Below, piece by piece: positions 35,216 to 43,520 of a stretch of 48,748 nt of DNA. Source of the stretch: CAZFVY01 sp964522665 (GTDB taxonomy: Bacteria; Verrucomicrobiota; Verrucomicrobiia; Limisphaerales; CAZFVY01). Both the position numbers and the translations under genes were made by a program. The notes beneath the pieces are model-generated. The model was not told the DNA's origin and ran no database searches. It saw nothing but the letters and a program-made list of their open reading frames with translations. The stretch's first letter is position 1; each line of letters starts with the position of its first letter. The stretch is taken from contig CAZFVY010000052.1 in NCBI GenBank assembly GCA_964522665.1, forward strand, positions 1 to 48,748. The letters run 5' to 3'.

Positions 35216-36036
35216 AACCGGGCGGCCTAGACTCGGACCCGTGGAGCGCCCGGCGATGGATCATCGCGCTGGCGCTTGTGGTGGCGATCCAGGTCGCGAT
35301 TCTTTTTCTCGTCCCGCAGCCGGCGCCGATCGCGCCCCGCTCGGCGCCCAGGGCGACGGTCATTAAGTTTGACCCTGCCGGCGCCAAATCGGGCTGGGCG
35401 GGCTGGGCGCCCACCTGGCAGGATCCGACCTTGTTCTCCACGATCCATCCGCACGGGTTTTCGGGTCATGCCTGGCTGAACTACCCGCGCCGGGAATACC
35501 GCCTGAAGGACTGGACCGAGCCAGCCAGTTGGTTGCAGGAAGACACTTCGCGTTTTGGCGTCGGCTTCACCCAGTTCGTCAACACGGTCATCAGCAGCCA
35601 GCCGTCGCCCCTGGCCAGCGGCCAAGCCGGCCCGTGGACCATCGATGGGCTTAAAATACCTCCCACGACGCTCGCCACCAACTCGTCCGTCCGAATCGTC
35701 GGCGATCTGGCGGGTCGCGGATTGTTACGGGCGATCGAGCCGCCGCCGATCGCAAGCGAAGAAATCCTCACGAATTCGGTGGTAGAGGTCGCGGTTCGTC
35801 CGGATGGCTACACCTTTTCCGTCCGGCTCGTCTCGCCCGGCGCCCGCGGCGCGGAGCAGAAAACCGCGGACCAAATCGCGTTGAATCTGGCCAAAGCCGC
35901 CCGTTTTGAGCCGAGGCCGAGCGGCGCCACCAATTTTGTTTCCGCCACGCCGCCGGCGCTGACCTACGGCAGCCTTATTTTCGCGTGGCGGGTACTCGAA
36001 CCACCGGTCGCGGGCGGCCTCCCCGGGAAGCCATGA
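35212..36036 (+). CDS. TonB-like energy-transducing protein
   Basis: 274 residues from the ATG at 35212, overlapping the exbD stop; the open frame upstream is within exbD. One N-terminal TM helix (RWIIALALVVAIQVAILFLVP), a short proline-rich stretch (PQPAPIAPRSAP), a central region with a WAGWAPTWQDPTLFSTI block and a C-terminal alpha-beta segment (VVEVAVRPDGYTFSVRLVSPG, ADQIALNLAKAARFEPRPSG) whose pattern fits the TonB C-terminal fold. It lacks the long Pro-Lys/Glu-Pro spacer and the YP motif of classical TonB. The call rests on position after ExbB/ExbD, topology and the C-terminus. Other family possible. Confidence 0.66.
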   Translation: MKPGGLDSDPWSARRWIIALALVVAIQVAILFLVPQPAPIAPRSAPRATVIKFDPAGAKSGWAGWAPTWQDPTLFSTIHPHGFSGHAWLNYPRREYRLKDWTEPASWLQEDTSRFGVGFTQFVNTVISSQPSPLASGQAGPWTIDGLKIPPTTLATNSSVRIVGDLAGRGLLRAIEPPPIASEEILTNSVVEVAVRPDGYTFSVRLVSPGARGAEQKTADQIALNLAKAARFEPRPSGATNFVSATPPALTYGSLIFAWRVLEPPVAGGLPGKP

Positions 36037-36257
36037 GCATCCCGGATCTGTTTCTCGCCTATGTAGTTGCCGCGTTGGTGGTCATTGGCGTGGTCGCGAT
36101 CTATTATGAGTTTCGTCGCAAAAGGTTCGAACCGACGCCGACTGAGGATCACGTTTTTCGTTGTGAAAAATGCGCGTTCGTCTATACCGACGACGCAGAT
36201 GTGGATCGTTCACGTTGCCCGCAGTGCGGCACGCTGAACGACGTGTTTAAATTTTGA
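36033..36257 (+). CDS. Small membrane-anchored zinc-ribbon protein
   Basis: 74 residues, ATG overlapping the previous stop (ATGA). One TM helix (LFLAYVVAALVVIGVVAIYYEF, about 6-27), then a zinc ribbon: FRCEKCAFVY and RCPQCGTLND give two CxxC knuckles. The ribbon would face the cytoplasm given the basic stretch after the helix (RRKRFEP). Function unknown; its tight coupling to the exbB-exbD-tonB-like genes suggests it belongs to that complex or regulates it. Confidence 0.85.
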   Translation: MSIPDLFLAYVVAALVVIGVVAIYYEFRRKRFEPTPTEDHVFRCEKCAFVYTDDADVDRSRCPQCGTLNDVFKF

Positions 36258-36329
36258 TTCTCGTTTGATCGCGCGGGATCCTCCGCCCCGACCAGACCAA
36301 CCGTTAATAAACCGAAGAACTGAAATCAT

Positions 36330-37508
36330 ATGGGAATGTGGATCGGACGTAATCGCAAAGCTCGGGTCACCTACGGGTTCGATGAAATCGCGCTGGTGCC
36401 CGGCGAGGTCACCATCAACCCCAACGAAGTGGACACGAGTTTCCGCATTCCGCGCAAAGATGGCAGCTTTATCACGCTGAAAATCCCGATCATGGCGAGC
36501 GCGATGGACGGCGTTACCGACGTGCGCTTTTGCATCGAAATGGGCCGTTTAGGTGGCCTCGGCGTCATCAACCTTGAGGGGGTCCAAACCCGTTACGAAG
36601 AGCCGGACGAAGTGCTGCAACAGGTCGTCTCCGCGAGCAAGGATCAGGTCACCGCCGTGATCCAAAAACTGTATTTGCCACCGATCAAGGAAGAGTTGAT
36701 CAGCCGCCGGGTCCGGCAACTGAAAGAGGCGGGCGTCTTGGCCGCCGTCAGTTCGATTCCGCAGAAGGCCGAACGCTTTTGCGCCATCGCGCAGGAGGCG
36801 GGCGCGGATCTTTTTGTGGTGCAATCGACGGTTTCGACCGTGCGACATATTTCGACCGAATACAAATCGCTCGATTTGGCCAACCTGACCAAGACGGCCA
36901 ACATTCCGGTCATCATCGGCAACGCCGTGACCTATAGCGTGACCCTCGAACTGATGGGCTGTGGGGTCGCGGGCGTGCTCATCGGCGTGGGGCCGGGGGC
37001 GGCTTGCACCAGCCGCGGGGTTCTTGGCTTGGGCGTTCCGCAAGTGACCGCGACGGTGGATTGCGCCGCCGCGCGCGACGCCTATCACAAAAAGACCGGC
37101 CGGTTTGTGCCGATCATCACCGACGGTGGCATGAGCAAAGGGGGCGACGTTTGCAAGGCGTTGGCTTGCGGCTCCGACGCCGTAATGGTGGGCAGCGCGT
37201 TTGCCCGCGCCCAGGAAGCGCCCGGGCGTGGGAATCATTGGGGTATGGCGACTCCGCACGCCAATCTCCCGCGGGGCACTCGGATCAAGGTCGGACTTTC
37301 CGGCTCACTCAAGCAAATTCTCTTTGGCCCGGCGACCGTGGATGATGGCTCGCAGAACCTCGTCGGCGCGATCACGACCTGCATGGGGAACACCGGCGCC
37401 GCCAACATCCGCCAATTTCAGGAGACCGAGATCATCATCGCGCCGAGCATCAAGACTGAAGGCAAGCTCTTCCAGACGATTCAAAGCGTCGGGATGGGAG
37501 CAAGCTAA
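36330..37508 (+). CDS. GuaB3-type IMP dehydrogenase family protein
   Basis: 392 residues. The IMPDH barrel is clear: YGFDEIALVPGEVTINPNEVD, IPIMASAMDGVTDVRFCIEMGRLGGLGVINLEG, IIGNAVTYSVTLELM, the active-site loop GVGPGAACTSRGVLGLGVPQ with the Cys, ITDGGMSKGGDVCKALACGSDAVMVGSAF for phosphate binding, and the late KVGLSGSLKQILFGPA. It has no CBS (Bateman) domains, as in the GuaB3 group known from actinobacteria and cyanobacteria, shorter than GuaB (about 480). GuaB converts IMP to XMP for GTP synthesis; GuaB3 activity has been debated. Likely cytoplasmic. The gene ends before a strong terminator and lies 72 bp after the zinc-ribbon gene. Confidence 0.92.
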   Translation: MGMWIGRNRKARVTYGFDEIALVPGEVTINPNEVDTSFRIPRKDGSFITLKIPIMASAMDGVTDVRFCIEMGRLGGLGVINLEGVQTRYEEPDEVLQQVVSASKDQVTAVIQKLYLPPIKEELISRRVRQLKEAGVLAAVSSIPQKAERFCAIAQEAGADLFVVQSTVSTVRHISTEYKSLDLANLTKTANIPVIIGNAVTYSVTLELMGCGVAGVLIGVGPGAACTSRGVLGLGVPQVTATVDCAAARDAYHKKTGRFVPIITDGGMSKGGDVCKALACGSDAVMVGSAFARAQEAPGRGNHWGMATPHANLPRGTRIKVGLSGSLKQILFGPATVDDGSQNLVGAITTCMGNTGAANIRQFQETEIIIAPSIKTEGKLFQTIQSVGMGAS

Positions 37509-37544
37509 TCGACCGTCGGTTTCGGTTTTTCTGGCCGGGCAATG

Positions 37545-37580
37545 TCGGAGACTGGTTCGCCGGTCTCCGATTTTGTTTTT
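37545..37580 (+). terminator. Rho-independent terminator of the IMP dehydrogenase transcript
   Basis: TCGGAGACTGG (37545-37555) pairs with CCGGTCTCCGA (37560-37570) over 11 base pairs with one T-G wobble and a TTCG loop, followed by TTTTGTTTTT. It sits 37 bp after the stop of the IMP dehydrogenase gene, in the convergent gap to the GSCFA gene. Confidence 0.88.
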
Positions 37581-37686
37581 GGGCCGAACGCAAAAGCGAT
37601 CCAACGCGAGCGAGGCGCGACGTCTCGCGCTCGTACCGGGGAGAGAATCTTCGGGGCAGACAATCTGCCGAGAAGGTTCGGGAGGA

Positions 37687-38922
37687 TCAGGTTATGACAA
37701 AGGTGCGGTAGAACAGCGCCATCACCTTGTCCACCGCGGCGACGGAGACGTGGCGCTCGTCTTCCGCCCATGGCGAGCGCGTGCAATACATGACGGTTTC
37801 AAACGATGGGAAGTAATAGACTTCCTTGTTGCGCCGGGTGAATTCCTCCACGGCGACCCGAAGCACCGCTTTCGCATGGCAGTTGGCGGTGATGACATGG
37901 TGTTCCGCGCCACGAAAGGTGGCATGCATCGGAACCGGCGAAACGGTAAGAATCAGTCGCAAGTCGCGGTTGTAAACCCGCCAGAGGTCGAGCATTCGCT
38001 GGAGTTCGGTGATGTTTTCCTCGACGGATAGCACGTGCCTGCGGGTGGCGGCTGAGGCGATGAGCCAGGGACAGCGGGAGAATACCGCGCCGTCAGATTT
38101 CAAGGACCAGACTTCGTTCATGCCGAGCGTCATGACGAACACGCGAGACTGGGTTAAGGCTTCCCGCGCCGCGTTGAGGTGGGGCTCGATGTCCGCGTCG
38201 TATTCCTCGACCGAATCAAAGATTACGTTTTCACGGAAGGGGTCGAAGTACTTCGCGCGACCCTCGCGCACGTCGGTCCAGAGCAGCCGCGGCAAGCGGC
38301 GGAGGCCGAAGGCCTTCTCGACGAGCTGTCGGAGACTCGGAGCGTTGAACAGGATGCCCCACCGCGCGCTGGAGGTGACCGTATCAACGCCGCTCTCGGT
38401 TACGACGTAATTAAAACCATCGGCCCGCAAGCGCCGGGCAATTTCAGCCGCGAAGCAGCTTCCGGCGGACCCGATCGGCGTGGCGCGATCCAGGATGGGG
38501 AAGGCTTGGCAGAAAGGGAGTTCCTCATAGACCGACTTTGCCTCACGAAAGGTAGGATTCGGCCAGAAAACTCCGGCGGGATTGGGTTTGCAGTCGGCAT
38601 TGTAAGCCTGTCGGCATTCCTTGGTTTCCCAATCGTGGGCGGATATCGCCGCGGCGATCTCAAAGTACTTATCGACGCCCACCCGGCCATCGACGCGCAA
38701 ACGCGCCGCGACAACGGACAATTGCCGGATGAATTCGGTCCACGGTAGCGGCTCGGCGATCAGAGGGGTCAGGGCGGCGACGAATTCGTCTTCGTACTGC
38801 CCGGCGTTCGTGATCCCCGCCAAGATCGATTGGATCAGCAGCCTCAGAGTTTCGACCTCGAGGATTTGCCCGCCTTCATTGAGGATCAACGTGCGGTCGT
38901 AGATGCCAGGAACTTTGTTCAT
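37687..38922 (-). CDS. GSCFA domain protein
   Basis: 411 residues from the ATG at 38922; the frame upstream (RVRRRPKLRRTRR) looks non-coding. The name-giving motif appears as PIGSAGSCFAAEIARRL; further blocks are VTMTLG-like VFVMTLGMNEVW, LILTVSPVP and HVSVAAVDKVMALFYRTFV. GSCFA domains belong to the SGNH/GDSL-like hydrolase superfamily; the substrate is unknown. No signal peptide, so cytoplasmic. An 11-bp inverted repeat sits upstream of the start. Monocistronic, convergent with the IMP dehydrogenase gene. Confidence 0.9.
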   Translation of the reverse strand: MNKVPGIYDRTLILNEGGQILEVETLRLLIQSILAGITNAGQYEDEFVAALTPLIAEPLPWTEFIRQLSVVAARLRVDGRVGVDKYFEIAAAISAHDWETKECRQAYNADCKPNPAGVFWPNPTFREAKSVYEELPFCQAFPILDRATPIGSAGSCFAAEIARRLRADGFNYVVTESGVDTVTSSARWGILFNAPSLRQLVEKAFGLRRLPRLLWTDVREGRAKYFDPFRENVIFDSVEEYDADIEPHLNAAREALTQSRVFVMTLGMNEVWSLKSDGAVFSRCPWLIASAATRRHVLSVEENITELQRMLDLWRVYNRDLRLILTVSPVPMHATFRGAEHHVITANCHAKAVLRVAVEEFTRRNKEVYYFPSFETVMYCTRSPWAEDERHVSVAAVDKVMALFYRTFVIT

Positions 38923-38938
38923 CAGCGCTGTTGCTCTA

Positions 38939-38973
38939 CGCGTTCGCCGTAGCTTTGGACGGCGGCGAACGCG
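38939..38973. promoter_or_regulatory. 11-bp inverted repeat upstream of the GSCFA gene
   Basis: CGCGTTCGCCG (38939-38949) is perfectly inverted as CGGCGAACGCG (38963-38973) with a 13-base spacer. It lies 17-51 bases upstream of the GSCFA start, where a repressor operator or a 5' leader hairpin could act. Confidence 0.5.
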
Positions 38974-39295
38974 GACGCAGGTACTTAAGGTAACGGACCA
39001 TCGATGGCGCCGCAACGCCGGACGGTTATTCGACCAACGCCGTCGTGCTTTCTTAATTAGCGCGACTGGGATCGGTCGATGTTCTGCGGTCCCGGAATTT
39101 GGGCAGGCGCCGCGATGAGCTTACGAGCGAGAAGGCGCGGCGCTTGGGCAGATGACCCTGGTCGATAAAGAACGATCGATTCAGCGGCCCACGACCTCGC
39201 CGGTCAAGAGGCGAAATTGAACGTCGCAGTTAAGCCTAAGCGCACACCGCAAACGCCTGGCCGGATTTCCGGCGCCCTACGGGGACCAAACAGGG
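38974..39295. other. Intergenic stretch between the GSCFA and MFS genes
   Basis: About 320 bases upstream of the GSCFA inverted repeat and downstream of the MFS gene. A small GCCGG/CCGGC hairpin lies near 39260-39275. Nothing else is recognised. Confidence 0.35.
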
Positions 39296-39312
39296 AACCG
39301 GCGGAGCCGGTT
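39296..39312 (-). terminator. Hairpin directly after the MFS gene
   Basis: AACCGG and CCGGTT pair perfectly around a 5-base loop, 5 bases after the stop of the minus-strand MFS gene. There is no proper T-run (only TTCCCTGTTTGG), so it is a weak terminator candidate. Confidence 0.4.
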
Positions 39313-39317
39313 GCGGC

Positions 39318-40643
39318 CTAATGTCCCGCCCCATGCGCTTCCGCCCCTTTCGCCAGCTTGGGCGGATGAAAGAAGAGCGCGAGCGCGATCGCGGCGCAGA
39401 GCGCGATGGCGAGCGGCACCTGGAAGAGGTGATAAAAATCGGTGACGCCGTTATGCATGAAGGTCTTCTGGCTCAAGATTGGACAGATCGAGTTGGCGAC
39501 CAAGGCGCCAACGCCGAGGATCATGACGTTGAACAAGCCCTGGGCGCTGGCCCGGACATCCTTCGGAAAATACTCTTCCACGAAAATATAGACGGTGGCG
39601 AAGAAGAAAGCGTAGCAGACGCCGTGCAGGACTTGCACCAGAATAATCAATTCCTTGTGTTCCGGCAAATAGGCCCAGACCGCAAAGCGCACCGGATACG
39701 CGATAATTCCCAAAATCATCGTCGCGCGCCAACCGATGCGTTTGAGCGTCGAGCCCAACGCGAACATCGTCAGAATCTCCGCGATTTGGCCCACGCTCAT
39801 CACCGGCATGATCCAATTACCCGGAATACCGGCGCCGCCCACGCTTACGCCGGCGCCCAGGAAGGAACCAGCCCAGTTGAAGTAACAGTTGTGGACGAAC
39901 GAATCGACAAAGGTGACCAGCCAGAGCACTAAAACGAAAGGGTGTTTGAGCAGCTTGACCGCTTCCATCCAAGCGAGCGTTTCGGCGCCCCCCTGCCCAG
40001 CTTTCTTGGGCGGGGTATGGGGCAGAGTGAGACTAAACGCCGCCAATGCCAATGACGCGACGCCTGCGACGATGTAGGTCCAGACGGTGGCGTCCTGCAT
40101 TTTTTGGCCGGTAAGCCCATTCGCCAGCACCGTGCCAATCCAGCTCACCATGCCCTGCGGGTTGGCAGCATGCACCTTGTCCCAATCGACCAGGATGAAA
40201 GTGAAGGGCCACGCGGCCAAAATCCACCCGATCGTTCCGCCCATGCGGACGATGCCGAACTCCTTCTGCGCGTCTTTCATGTTCGCGAACGCGATCGAGT
40301 TCGTGATCGAAATGGTCGGAACGTAGAGCAGGCAATGCACCAGCATCAGGCCGAAGAACGGCCAGAATTGGCGCGTGAACGCCAGGCCGAGAATGGCCAG
40401 ACCGCCCACGAGATGGCTGAACGCCAAAAACCTTTCGGCCGAAAAATTGCGATCGGCAAATTGATTGCTGAAGAACATCCCGACAATCGCCGCAACAGGA
40501 AACGCGTTCAGGATCAGCGACTGTTCACCGGTGGTAAAATTGAGCCGCGGCAAATATCCGAAGATCAGTGGCAGCCAAGCGCCCCAGATAAAGAACTCCA
40601 GCACCATCATCAGGAAGAGCTTGTTGCGAATCGAGGTGTTCAT
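39318..40643 (-). CDS. MFS transporter, nucleoside:H+ symporter (NupG/XapB-like)
   Basis: 441 residues with about 12 TM helices. N-terminus NKLFLMMVLEFFIWGAWLPLIFGYLP is typical of the nucleoside:H+ symporter family, with VPTISITNSIAFANMKDAQKEFGIVRMGGTIGWILAAW as the central conserved block and VRASAQGLFNVMILGVGALVANSI near the end. Inner membrane. It would import nucleosides or sugars; the substrate is inference from family. A purine-salvage gene (hpt) and an IMP dehydrogenase are also in the window. The start is preceded by a miniature mobile element (40730-40843) 86 bp upstream, so its promoter may have been altered. Confidence 0.93.
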   Translation of the reverse strand: MNTSIRNKLFLMMVLEFFIWGAWLPLIFGYLPRLNFTTGEQSLILNAFPVAAIVGMFFSNQFADRNFSAERFLAFSHLVGGLAILGLAFTRQFWPFFGLMLVHCLLYVPTISITNSIAFANMKDAQKEFGIVRMGGTIGWILAAWPFTFILVDWDKVHAANPQGMVSWIGTVLANGLTGQKMQDATVWTYIVAGVASLALAAFSLTLPHTPPKKAGQGGAETLAWMEAVKLLKHPFVLVLWLVTFVDSFVHNCYFNWAGSFLGAGVSVGGAGIPGNWIMPVMSVGQIAEILTMFALGSTLKRIGWRATMILGIIAYPVRFAVWAYLPEHKELIILVQVLHGVCYAFFFATVYIFVEEYFPKDVRASAQGLFNVMILGVGALVANSICPILSQKTFMHNGVTDFYHLFQVPLAIALCAAIALALFFHPPKLAKGAEAHGAGH

Positions 40644-40720
40644 AAGTTGTTGCGTGGAACCATGATGCTCGGAAGGCTAAAGAAACGTCCCCATCAAGGC
40701 AAGAAAAGTTGCGCGAGTTT

Positions 40721-40729
40721 GTTCGCGTT
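40721..40729. repeat. Target-site duplication, left copy
   Basis: GTTCGCGTT directly precedes the left terminal inverted repeat of the 114-bp element. An identical 9-base copy follows its right end at 40844-40852. Confidence 0.8.
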
Positions 40730-40843
40730 GGGCGCATCTCATTATTTTGACAGGTCGATAATTTGGGAGGGAAGCGGAGGAGGGAAAATCAGCGTCGGTT
40801 GCGCCAAATCCGCAGCAGACCGACAAAAAAATGAGATGCGCCC
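40730..40843. mobile_element. MITE-like miniature element (114 bp)
   Basis: Terminal inverted repeats: the left end GGGCGCATCTCATTATTTTG (40730-40749) matches the reversed right end (40824-40843) at 19 of 20 positions. The 9-bp direct repeat GTTCGCGTT flanks it on both sides, as left by a transposase. The 114 bp hold no gene, so it is non-autonomous; the interior is purine-rich. It inserted between the MFS gene start (40643) and the hypothetical gene end (40974). The parent IS family is not identified; 9-bp duplications occur in the IS4, IS5, IS1 and IS256 groups. Confidence 0.85.
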
Positions 40844-40852
40844 GTTCGCGTT
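40844..40852. repeat. Target-site duplication, right copy
   Basis: GTTCGCGTT directly follows the right terminal inverted repeat of the 114-bp element and is identical to the left copy at 40721-40729. Confidence 0.8.
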
Positions 40853-40973
40853 TTGGCGTCGTTGGTCTCCTGGATTCGCCCGCCGAGCCTCGCCCATCGA
40901 ACGAAGGCGCGTCCCGGGTCGCCGGGCGTCGAGAACGTCGCCGATTGGCGCCGGGTGAGGTTCGATATCCCGC

Positions 40974-41459
40974 CTACCAAGACGGCACATCCACCCAGCA
41001 TTGGGTGTCAAAAACAGCGGAAAGTCGGACCACCGGAACCATCCACTTTGGGCTAAGGAGTCGCGCGCGATCGACGATTCGGTTCACCAGGCTCGACGGG
41101 TCGCGCGCGCGAAAAAAAAACCGCCACGGTTGATCGGCCGAGAGGACGCCGCCGGGCGCTATTTCAAACACGGATTCGCCGGGATCGACGGGCGTACCTC
41201 GACCAAAACTTCCGTGGTCCGCCCAAGTTCGACCGTCCCGGGCGATCCCCTCGAGTCCGCGAATCTCCAGGCGCCGGTGGGACCGATTCGTCACCTCGAA
41301 ACCGGCGAATTTGAGCCTTTTCGCGTTCGTGTCCCGCTCAGGACGTTCGGTATAGACGACGGCAACCCCAAACGCCTTGGGTTTTTCAATCCATAGCGCG
41401 CCAACGCCAGCGCCAAAGGCAAGGGCGCCGACCAAAGCGGTGATCAGCAACCGTCTCAT
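40974..41459 (-). CDS. Hypothetical membrane-anchored protein
   Basis: 161 residues from the ATG at 41459 (an upstream start would add 14 residues). N-terminal TM/signal segment RRLLITALVGALAFGAGVGALWI, then a predominantly beta region (AVVYTERPERDTNAKRLKFAGFEVTNRSHRRLEIRG, VDPGESVFEIAPGGV, WRFFFRARDP) resembling an immunoglobulin-like fold. No family recognised. The strong start and consistent codon use support a real gene. Its 3' end lies 122 bp from the mobile element's right duplication. Confidence 0.62.
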   Translation of the reverse strand: MRRLLITALVGALAFGAGVGALWIEKPKAFGVAVVYTERPERDTNAKRLKFAGFEVTNRSHRRLEIRGLEGIARDGRTWADHGSFGRGTPVDPGESVFEIAPGGVLSADQPWRFFFRARDPSSLVNRIVDRARLLSPKWMVPVVRLSAVFDTQCWVDVPSW

Positions 41460-41662
41460 GCGGGAATTTGTAAGCGCAAATTTACCCTTTTTTGCGAGCA
41501 ACGCGAGGAATTTTTGCTTCGGGCGGAGCGCGGATCAGCCGTCCACAAGGCGCCGGTTCTCGGGCTTCATGAATTTGCGCGCGGGGCGGGAATTGCAGGG
41601 ACATCCGCCTCGCCGAAGATTCGGCGCCGGGGTGAGAACGGCGGCAAAGCGGTCCGTCAGAC

Positions 41663-41692
41663 TTGACAATCGCGACGCAAAAAGCGTACACA
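41663..41692 (+). promoter_or_regulatory. Candidate sigma70 promoter
   Basis: TTGACA (41663-41668), an 18-base spacer and TACACA (41687-41692). The perfect -35 box stands out in this high-GC background; the -10 is weak. It precedes the small ORF starting at 41738. Confidence 0.4.
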
Positions 41693-41737
41693 GCCGGACA
41701 ATTACAGTCACCCTGGGAAGACCTGCTGAGGCCCGAA

Positions 41738-41974
41738 ATGATTGACGCTTACGATGGCTCCTACCGGCTTATTGGCCGCACGAACGAGGCGTTGGCCCAA
41801 CGCCACGGCGCGCCCAAAACGCCGGGCGCGCGCCGAGCCGAGCCAACCTCCGACGCCGAGGCTCACTCGACGCGTGACGACGGCATCTTCGTCGCCCCGG
41901 TGACTTACCAAGCGGACGGGCGACTGGCCGAACCGCTCGCCCGGCCCGGGCAGTATCTCAACGCCGTCGGCTAA
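41738..41974 (+). CDS. Small hypothetical protein
   Basis: 78 residues from the ATG at 41738, which has GAGG 9 bases upstream and a promoter-like pair at 41663-41692. A TTG at 41663 would make it 103 residues but that codon overlaps the -35 box. Hydrophilic, rich in Ala, Arg, Glu and Pro, without signal or TM helix (DAYDGSYRLIGRTNEALAQR, GIFVAPVTYQADGRLAEPL). No family recognised. Isolated between a divergent hypothetical gene and the antiporter gene. Confidence 0.4.
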   Translation: MIDAYDGSYRLIGRTNEALAQRHGAPKTPGARRAEPTSDAEAHSTRDDGIFVAPVTYQADGRLAEPLARPGQYLNAVG

Positions 41975-42192
41975 GCGACGACGTCTTCAGGGCGACAGAC
42001 CCGCGACGGCCTCCGAGCCCAGTTTTTTCGCCGATCAACTCAGTTCGCGGACTAAGAACGAGCGCGGGGATTCAGGCTATCCCCGACCCAGGCTGATCGC
42101 AGTCCCGTCGAGCGCGTCGTGCGTCAGGCGCTCCGGTTGGCCACGCTCGCCATCGACGCCGAAACTTCGCCCCTTGCTTGCCACTCCCCTTA

Positions 42193-43506
42193 ATGTCGGC
42201 GACGATTCGACCGGTGTTCATTGGATTTCAACTGGCCGTCGCGGCGCCCGCGCCGCCCCCAATTCTGGTGGCGCCGTTCGTCTGCCTGCTCTTGAGCATC
42301 GCGATCATCCCCGCGGTCAGTCATCGCTGGTGGGCGCGTCACTATCCAAAGGTTTCCGCCTCGCTCGCCGCGGTCACCGGCGTTTACTACTCGCTCAGTG
42401 ATGCAGGGATTACGGCGCTTGGCCACGTGGCGCGAGAGTACTTGAGCTTCATCGCCCTCCTGGCGTCGCTTTTCATCATCGCCGGCGGGATTCACATCCA
42501 CGCGCCGGGCGGAGCGCGCCCGCGACAAAACGCGACTTTCCTCCTCGCCGGCGCGATCCTCGCCAACGCCATCGGGACAACCGGGGCGTCGATGCTGCTG
42601 ATTCGACCGTGGATTCGCATGAACCAGCGGCGCTTCGCCGGGTTTCATCTCGTCTTCTTCATCTTCTTGGTTGGAAATATCGGAGGTGGTCTCACCCCCA
42701 TTGGCGATCCGCCGCTCTTTCTCGGATTCATCGCCGGCGTCCCGTTTTGGTGGACGCTGCGAGCTTGTTGGGCGCCATGGGCCGTGGCGGTCAGCGTCCT
42801 ATTGGGCGCTTTCCTCGTTCTGGACGGAAGGAGTTTCCGTCGCGGAGAGAAAACCGCGCTGGAATCGCCCGGCACAGCGGAAAAACGGAAGGTTGAGGGG
42901 GCGCGCAACGCGTTGTTCCTGGGGATTGTGCTCGGAGCCGTGTTCGTTCCGCAAATCGAAGCCCGCGCTGGCCTCATGGCGCTCTCCGCGTTGGTCTGTT
43001 ACGTCACGACGCCGAAACGAATCTACGCGGCGAATGAGTTCAACTTCGGGCCGGCGCGCGAGGTGGCGTGGCTGTTCGGGGCCATTTTCATCACGATGAT
43101 GCCGGCGCTCGCCTGGTTGCAGGCCAATTCCGCCCAACTACCGGTTGGCTCTCCTCGCGCGCTGTTCTGGCTCACCGGCGGGCTTTCCGCGGCGCTCGAT
43201 AACGCGCCGACCTATTTGGCGGCGCTCGCGGCCTCGCTCGGCCGGGCCGGCTTGAGCTTGCAGGACCCTGCGCAAGTGAACGAGTTTGTCCGGAGCCGTC
43301 CCGACATCCTTGTCGCCATCTCTCTGGGCGCCGTGTTCTTTGGAGCGATGACCTATCTTGGCAACGGTCCCAATCTCCTGGCGCGCGCCATCGCGCAAAA
43401 CGCCAAGATCAGCACGCCCGGCTTTTTTGAATTTGTCTGGCGCTATGCGGCGCCGTTGCTGATTCCCCTTTTTGCGCTAATAAGCCTTCTTTTTTTAGGC
43501 GCCTGA
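42193..43506 (+). CDS. Sodium:proton antiporter (NhaD/CitM superfamily)
   Basis: 437 residues from the ATG at 42193. About 11 TM helices; the signature GNIGGGLTPIGDPPLFLGFIAGVPFWWTL is the first ion-transporter superfamily motif, and LSAALDNAPTYLAALA with FFGAMTYLGNGPNLLARAIA is the second half-repeat with the DNAPT and GNGPN reentrant loops. Inner membrane. Exchange of Na+ for H+ is known for relatives; the substrate here is inference. The convergent spermidine-synthase-like gene follows after 14 bp. Confidence 0.92.
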   Translation: MSATIRPVFIGFQLAVAAPAPPPILVAPFVCLLLSIAIIPAVSHRWWARHYPKVSASLAAVTGVYYSLSDAGITALGHVAREYLSFIALLASLFIIAGGIHIHAPGGARPRQNATFLLAGAILANAIGTTGASMLLIRPWIRMNQRRFAGFHLVFFIFLVGNIGGGLTPIGDPPLFLGFIAGVPFWWTLRACWAPWAVAVSVLLGAFLVLDGRSFRRGEKTALESPGTAEKRKVEGARNALFLGIVLGAVFVPQIEARAGLMALSALVCYVTTPKRIYAANEFNFGPAREVAWLFGAIFITMMPALAWLQANSAQLPVGSPRALFWLTGGLSAALDNAPTYLAALAASLGRAGLSLQDPAQVNEFVRSRPDILVAISLGAVFFGAMTYLGNGPNLLARAIAQNAKISTPGFFEFVWRYAAPLLIPLFALISLLFLGA

Positions 43507-43520
43507 AATTAGCCACGCCG

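Noticed and set aside
40742..41011. Minus-strand frame across the mobile element
   Set aside because: It reads through the element's right end and half of another gene's coding region; not protein-like.
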